From Alentia gelatinosa (taxonomy: Eukaryota > Annelida > Polychaeta > Phyllodocida > Polynoidae), in NCBI GenBank assembly GCA_950022655.1, contig OX465581.1, forward strand, positions 35,993,300 through 36,057,299: a stretch of DNA of 64,000 nt, given 5' to 3'. A program made the position numbers and the translations under genes. Of this stretch, positions 57,985 through 64,000 are shown in pieces. The stretch's first letter is position 1; every line of letters starts with the position of its first letter. The notes below the pieces were generated by a model, which was not told the DNA's origin, did not search any database, and saw nothing but the letters and a program-made list of their open reading frames with translations.

Positions 57985-58543
57985 CTGTTGTATTATATGT
58001 TGTACATTATACTGAGAGCTAGATAACACCATAGGCTGGTATGCGTATCATATGACTGCGAGATGGGCACATTAGTCAACCTTGTGTTTGCATTGGTCAG
58101 CTAGGAAAATTCAAGGGAATTGGGCTATTCCTTAGGCTTTTAAGTGGTTATTATAAGACTGCTACATGGAGACATTGGTCAACCTAGTGAGTGCTATTTC
58201 GAAGAAAAGAAAATCAGGTAATAATGTTTTAATTGATACATGGAATGATGCATATTTCATGCGGCATTGAACAAATTGAACTACCCAAACAAACAGCATT
58301 GAGCCATACATATCTAAACTATAATATATCACGAATTTGCTAAATCCTGCCATCATTGAACAAAATCTGCCTTGATAATAAGGGACAGATATCAGTCATA
58401 GGTCACAGACTGGTTTTCATTATCTGGCCCGATTAGTCTGGTTAATTAGGACAATACCTAGAAATCCAGTCACTGATAATTAAGTGCTCATGCTCACTGT
58501 GTGCCTGTGAGGACTCACAACTTCTTTCCCACCTGTCATACAG

Positions 58544-58738
58544 ATGAGATGTAGCGCAAGAAGCGAGGGCGCTGTTGTTAGCTGCATTAAACCAACAAGC
58601 CATTCAAGTTGCTATTCAGAGAAAGAGGAACCACAGACTCGAGCAATAGAACCACTGAAGGAAGCAGCAGATGTGACCTTATTGGGCGCAGTAGTCACAT
58701 TAGGCAGTCAAGTCGTGTGGGTTTCTTACACTCTGGTA
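58544..58738 (+). CDS. Weak candidate exon
   Basis: A good acceptor (TCTTTCCCACCTGTCATACAG) precedes an open segment reading MRCSARSEGAVVSCIKPTSH in phase 0, with SEKEEPQTRAIEPLKEAAD further on, to a possible donor CTCTG|GTAATT. It is open only in phase 0, so it cannot follow the 47776 exon directly. No domain recognised. Confidence 0.15.
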
Positions 58739-58940
58739 ATTCGCCATGTTAGCTGTGAATGCTAGTGACGTGCCACCAACCAGTGGGATGTCATGTAATT
58801 GGCAGCAGTAAACAGCTACCAATCTCACATGACTCGTGGCCTCGCCCACCTTGTCCCGACTGTCAACCGGCTGAAATATCAGAGGCCAAGGTCGTTGGGT
58901 TGGCTCAATAACGGCATATATTATTGGTGGATGCGATATA

Positions 58941-59168
58941 CAGGGATTTTTTCAGTTTTCCTCTTTTCAATGGAAATCCTTGTTTACATTTCTAGTTTCT
59001 AAAATTATTTTTCCTGAATGAAACAAAATAATATGAACTGAACCTCATTCACGACAGTTGTTTTAATTTCCCCTCTCATCCGCAGTCATGTTTTCTCAGT
59101 CTCTCCGAGGCATGAATCCACATGAAAAATATTTCCACTTTTTTTCGAGAACCCAACTGACATCCCTC
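58941..59168 (+). mobile_element. hAT-like MITE, family B copy 6
   Basis: From CAGGGATTTTTTCAGTTTTCC to CCAACTGACATCCCT. Flanks CGATATA and CAATATA match at six of seven positions. It keeps TTTCAATGGAAATCC, TTACATTTCTAG, CTCTCCGAGGCATGAATCC. Confidence 0.65.
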
Positions 59169-59232
59169 AATATAAGGATCTGAGCATATTATGGGTTTTT
59201 TTCTCTTTGAACTGGGTATGATCCTCGTGTCT

Positions 59233-59467
59233 TTACTCTTCCTTGGGGATGCCGGTGTTCAACATTAAGGTTACTGTTTCACGCGTATATATACGACATT
59301 TCGTAAGACTGAGAGTCCTCATCGAGAAGATGCCACGCCCAGCATTTGATTCAGCCAGGCATTCAGATTGTATTTGTGCGAGCCTGTAATAAATAATTGG
59401 GTTACCCAATGCATTGCTGATGAAAGCTATAACCATAAGGGCAGGTGATATATGACGCCCTAAATAT
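59233..59467 (-). CDS. Possible last exon or remnant of a class A GPCR
   Basis: On the minus strand, CCTCTAATGCCTCCAG is a fair acceptor for an open segment of about 77 codons ending in a stop at 59233. It includes ISPALMVIAFISNALGNPII then YYRLAQIQSECLAES. A hydrophobic stretch with N-x(3)-NPIIY resembles the TM7 NPxxY motif, followed by a Ser/Thr-rich tail of about 45 residues ending TGIPKEE. A GPCR C-terminus would look like this. No upstream transmembrane exon is recognisable in the window, so a pseudogene fragment or chance is possible. Confidence 0.3.
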
Positions 59468-61044
59468 CTGGAGGCATTAGAGGAACTTCTCCTAGTAAAC
59501 TGTGATACGTGGTTTGGATCATCAGTATGTGAATCGAGTCCAGTCGTGTGAATATAATGCAGACTATCTATACCCTTGTCGGGTGTATGTAAACGTGACT
59601 CGGGTTTGCAGCAGGGACATCTTTCTCAGGCTAACGAATAGATATAGCACTCTTAATGTGCCGTCCGTAGAATCACACAGTAGCGATAGAAAAGTTTTTT
59701 GTTGTTGAAACATAATTGAGACTGGGAAACGCACTCAGCCTTGCGGCTGGTGTCAACGTGGGCCCAGTTTTCCTTTTCGTTACCTTGCGTCATACAGTCT
59801 AATAGGTTTAGTGTAAGGACGTCACTCTTGCGTGCCTATTCCGGGATTCTAACGATATGTCGTATAACGGAGTTTGTCCCTTTACTTCCATAAATAGCCC
59901 TGTGACCCTCATACTTCATAGTCACCTTTGTTCGGCACCAGTGTCGGTGACATTGATGGGAGGACACGGTACGACCTTGACGCCGTCTGACATGAGAAGG
60001 ACGTACATGGAAGTCACTTCCGGGCACCTCAGAGGGGGCTCACGCACATGATTTGAATACAAAATATATTTAGTACATTCTAGAGCACACTATTGTTCTA
60101 ACATGAACTATATATACCGGGCAGGTCTGACAGGTGGCAACCTTAAGATCGTGTACTTAATTTAGAGACAGTCAGGATCGGGAGGTTTATCAGGAGAATG
60201 ATTTAGCGTTGTCTGCAGGTGTATTATAGACTGCCTAGAACACTGCCCAGCTTGTAAACGGGCGGTCGGCTACAGCAAGTCCGAGAGGCATTTTGTTGTG
60301 TTGATGGTGATTTGCGCCAGGGTCAAATCACGGCGAGATCGAATCTTTGAGAAGGTGACGAATAAGCAGGAAACACAGCGGCACGGCCGAGCCTTGAGCT
60401 CCAGACTCCGTGATTGGAGGCTTAGCACGCTATCGACTGAGCTCTTCCATTGAAGGGCAAAGAGACTCAATCATCATGTAATTTGTTGAAATAGATGATT
60501 CCAGATTATGTTCTCATGAATAGAATTGACTAACAAAGCCTCGGCACTGCGATTGCCTGCGCATTCATTTAGACTCTTCCAATAATTATCATAGAATTTC
60601 ACCTTTTTGATATATATATATATTTCATGACAGGTTGGCACAGGTGAATACGAAGGTATTCTGCTCTTTGGAGAATCACCGGTAAAATAGATCCGTGTTT
60701 CTAGGTCAGGTGGAAATGGATTCAGGGAAATGTTATACCTTCTGGGCCGCTCCATAGCCTATAGTACATTTGTTTCTATAATATCTCTTTTGTTCCTTGT
60801 GTAGGAGATGCTTTTGGTCGGAGCCAGATAAAATAAAATAGCATTCTGGGAGTTAGGTGAGAGGCTCGGGACGAAACTGTGCAACTCAGAGTGATGCCCA
60901 TTCACTCAGCATTCTGAGCCAGGCTGCATGTCAGTGCGTTCTTATAACTGTGCTCAGTTAATAACGCGGGTCATAGGAGGGACAGGCGACGTAATACACA
61001 GAGATAGTAATTTCCACTTAATAAAATTCTTAACTAGAATTTCG
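59468..61044. other. Stretch without supported gene
   Basis: Apart from the tRNA-like segment at 60370-60460, nothing is recognised. A short TA run lies at 60612-60625. Confidence 0.5.
60370..60460 (-). repeat. tRNA-like segment, probably a degenerate SINE head
   Basis: On the minus strand, GGAAGAGCTCAGTCGATAGC is a good A-box-like start, followed by GTGCTAAGCCTCC and a poor B-box (GGAGCTCAAGGCTCGG). It cannot fold as a complete tRNA. It differs from the main SINE head, so it may be a second tRNA-derived family. Confidence 0.3.
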
Positions 61045-61240
61045 TTGTTTTCATTTCCAGTTAAGAATTTTATTTTTCTTGCATATACAAAGATGGTATA
61101 AATTAAACCTCTTCACGCCAATAGAATTGGTTTGAACTTCCCACACACACCCTTAGCCCTATTCCATGGCTAACATTGATGTGTGTCCATGTTTTCTCGT
61201 GAAAACTATTTCCACCTTTTTTCCTGACCCCAACTGGGTC
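61045..61240 (+). mobile_element. hAT-like MITE, family B copy 7 (left end lost)
   Basis: Carries TTTTCATTTCCAG, ATTTTATTTTTCTTGC, GGTTTGAACTTCCC, CCATGGCTAACATTGATG, ATGTTTTCTCG and TTCCTGACCCCAACTG. The left terminus is replaced by an unrelated AATTCTTAACT sequence that pairs with TTAAGAATT inside the copy. Confidence 0.55.
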
Positions 61241-64000
61241 TCTTGGCTACTGTTGGTTTATTACAGTTAGTGCGGATGTTACTCAGGTGAAGCGTAGACT
61301 GCAATATTTCAGATAGTTAATGCCACGTCACAAAGCTATATATCAGCGTCCTCCGGGTATGGACGCATTGCCGCATGCCGCACGAGACCCAGTCAACAGC
61401 TAAGGGAGCAGCCCTTTAGAGGTTTTAAAGTAACATCACTCGGTGCATTCATTGTGGAACTTCTAAACTGACTCTCACGACGAGACTTGGTAATCAGCCC
61501 CAATCCCTCTGTTCCGGTCGCCAACTGGGTCCACAGAGATTTTTCTTCCGGTGTTTAAAAAGCGAACTGTCTAGACGGCGTATGTAGACTAGATTTACGC
61601 TCCAGAGGCAGAGTCAGCGGTCACCTGCCACTCTATGCTTGTGTATTCTAATTGTTAACTGATATCACCAGAATTACCATGGGAATGCAATTCTTTATTA
61701 TATCACTTTGAGGCTGTAAACAAGTAAATAAGTGCTTCACCATGACATCCATTGTAATGGGTTTAGACTTAGTACTATCTATTGTGGATGTAGGTCCAAG
61801 GCTGCTGTTGATAGCATCTTAGAAAGTCAAATGTTCAGCCTAAACGAATACACAGAATTCTGAAGGCAGCTGACTTTGTTAATTCTTACCTATGGAATTG
61901 AGATAGCTATGGTTGATCAGTGACTTGGATTTTCAGATAAGCAGTGATTGAATATCAAGATTTTGAAATTATTTCCACCTCACCCGCCCTTAATAAACCA
62001 TTTCATCAACGATTCCAACCATATTCCCAAATAGAACAGTACAACTTATGGCCCTAGGTGTGCTGGGTGTTTCTAAACAATTGGCAGATTCTGTTTCACT
62101 TTCGGTGAGGTGGATCAGAATTGCCTCATTTGCAAATTGGTTGGCTGAGGCTAGCTTTACCAACCATTGGAAGCGTTACCAGCCAATGGGAAAGCACAAC
62201 ACCGCCTATAAAACCCCTGGTGAGAGGTACTTATCTCCAACGTGATACGTGTTCATGTACAGTATGTTATATGCTAGAATGACGAAAATAGGGGAAAAAA
62301 AGAGGGATTTGAGAGCCGTCTCCTCATATATCAGTGCTATAAAAAATCTATTGCGTCGCATACTGCTGTACATGGCAAATTTCCGTAAGTGAGATTGAAT
62401 AATGCCAGGTAGTTTCCACATCATGTAGTCGGCTTGGCTTTGCCTTCCGCTGTTGACATAGTGTTGCAATATTACCTGTCAAGCGGTGAGACGTAAGCGG
62501 ATATGACATAGTGTATAAATTATAAAGCTACTGCCTTCTGTTGAAAGGTTATGCTGCCATATTAAATCTGTCGTTTGCCGTTAAGAACCATGTATTTCAT
62601 TGATTATGAATCATTGCCATACTATTTTCGGCTCTAAATCGAGAAGGAGGGTCTTTCTGCCCATACTTCGTAGTAATGCATCTAGCTTCAGCGCAATGGG
62701 TAATTATACGGAGGTATGCAAATGCTTGAATCTGTTGGAAACCAATTCAGTGCCGGCATTGCTACCTGACGCCAACTATGACGTGATGTTCCAGCTTGAT
62801 AGATATTCTTGCTAATTGGCTTCTAGGAAGCCGTTTCTCGATTGATTGATATTACTACCTCTTTCATAACATGGACAAGATACTATAACAAAAGAATTAA
62901 CCTTATACATTTGAAATTTTGCCATTAGAGTTACTCTTCATTACGTACAGTGCGAAATATGGAATTCAAGTAAGGATCTCATTTAAAAAAAAATATCAAC
63001 CTATGGAATTATCTTTCCTTCGTCTCTTTCCCGTTTGGGAAGTTGCGGGGCCAATTCATTATGAAAGAGGAAACAAATGAGGGAAACAAAATCAAATATC
63101 TCCAGAAATCTTTCCTTGTATTCAGTGTGGCCAGCCTGATGAGGTTCGGCGACTGCGCAGTAGATCGTTGGAATCTGACCAGTTTCCGGTCGTTCTGATA
63201 AGAAGCATCCCTAAGTCTTCTCAAGAAGTAATGGCGGGCCCGATTACACGAGTGACTGATAGAGGTGTCAGATAAATACCGAGTAGTACATATCTGTACA
63301 TAGAGAGCACTCATAACTGGCGTTATTTCTACGAAAGTCCCAGCCACATTCAAGGTTGGGAGATAAAATGACGGAAAGCGAGACAAGCATTGGACAAAAA
63401 ATGTTTCTGTGTCTGTGGGAATTATTGGGGAACGTGTCCCAGTGTAGTCTCATAAAAGACTGTGACTTTAGTCAGCTGTACCGCCGGGTAGCACGGGAGA
63501 GCGAGCAAATCCAACCTGATATCAGCCGAACATTCCCCCTTTCTTCATATGATGTATAAGAGAAGCATGCCTTAGATACGGTAATATCACAATTGAGATG
63601 TATCTCACCTATAAGAATATGTCTTCATACATTGCCAGGAACAAAGTCGGGGTGGTGTTCCTATATCCAAAATGATATAACCTTGTTAAAAAAGGACCCC
63701 AAAATGACTATAGCCATCAAATGTAAAGCGACTACCTATGACCTTTTTCTAGTGTTAGGACAGCACATATTTTCTAATACTTGTCGTGCCATAGGCAACA
63801 CGACTCAAATCTGACCTTTGCAAATCCAGACACAGGCCAGTGGATCTTAATGTCAGGATGAAAGTGCAAAACGACATCGCTTTATGGAAAATATATTAGC
63901 CAATAACTTCAGATTAGACCCGCAAAGATATCATTTCTGCTTTGAAATTGTGTCGGGAAAATACTGTCCCTGGACTTTGTCAATAGTATTGTTTCCATCT
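61241..64000. other. Long stretch without recognised gene
   Basis: No supported gene to the right edge. ACTGCGCAGT (NRF-1-like) occurs near 63154-63163 within a minus-strand frame (63009-63386) that I could not relate to any family. Confidence 0.5.

Noticed and set aside
63009..63386. A 125-codon minus frame
   Set aside because: Start is not convincing, no domain is recognised and no splice sites bracket it.
1..64000. CRISPR array, bacterial operon, viral or prophage region, intact tRNA or rRNA
   Set aside because: No regularly spaced exact repeats with unique spacers, no ribosome-binding-site gene series, no cloverleaf and no rRNA signatures were seen. The sequence has animal nuclear features throughout.

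Overview
The window looks like nuclear DNA of an animal. It is AT-rich with isolated GC/CpG-rich islands, single exons ending in GT splice donors, many short dispersed repeats and minisatellites, and almost no long open reading frame. A tRNA-derived SINE ending in a GACGTTAAAT/C-(CAAA)n tail, a Penelope-like retroelement and several families of small inverted-repeat elements suggest a marine invertebrate. A mollusc or other lophotrochozoan is my guess, at low confidence. No operon, bacterial gene, rRNA, intact tRNA or CRISPR array is visible.

Only two host coding segments look convincing. Both are first exons inside CpG islands, and both end in phase 1 at strong donors. The first (11040-11268, +) encodes an Ala/Ser/Gly-rich N-terminus and opens a very long intron. 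The second (47776-48103, +) encodes a charged, disordered Ser/Gly/Arg-rich N-terminus behind an 0.8 kb GC-rich 5' leader. I recognise neither family. Weaker exon candidates lie at 35064-35195 (+), 50911-50946 (+), 57750-57984 (-), 58544-58738 (+) and 59233-59467 (-); the last resembles the seventh helix and tail of a class A GPCR.

The rest is repeat-dominated. Left part (1-11 kb): a 14-bp minisatellite, SINE copies and small inverted-repeat elements. Middle (11-36 kb): the presumed long intron of the first gene, with a textbook recursive-splice-like site at 22525, promoter-like islands carrying RFX X-box, NRF-1 and ETS-type motifs (19.8, 20.4 and 34.0 kb), a 19-bp minisatellite and a 629-bp foldback element (30400-31028). 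At 36.8-38.2 kb sits a 5'-truncated Penelope-like element encoding a GIY-YIG endonuclease domain, flanked by an exact 15-bp target-site duplication; a lone hammerhead-like fragment of the kind found in such elements lies at 43.05 kb. Right part (45-64 kb): a 30-bp minisatellite, the second gene start, further SINEs, hAT-like MITEs, a (TA)n hairpin and a 54-bp tandem array.

No multi-gene system is evident. The most informative items are the Penelope-like insertion, the hammerhead-like fragment, the recursive splice site, the foldback element, and a hAT-like MITE family that carries a ready-made 3' splice-site-like segment.
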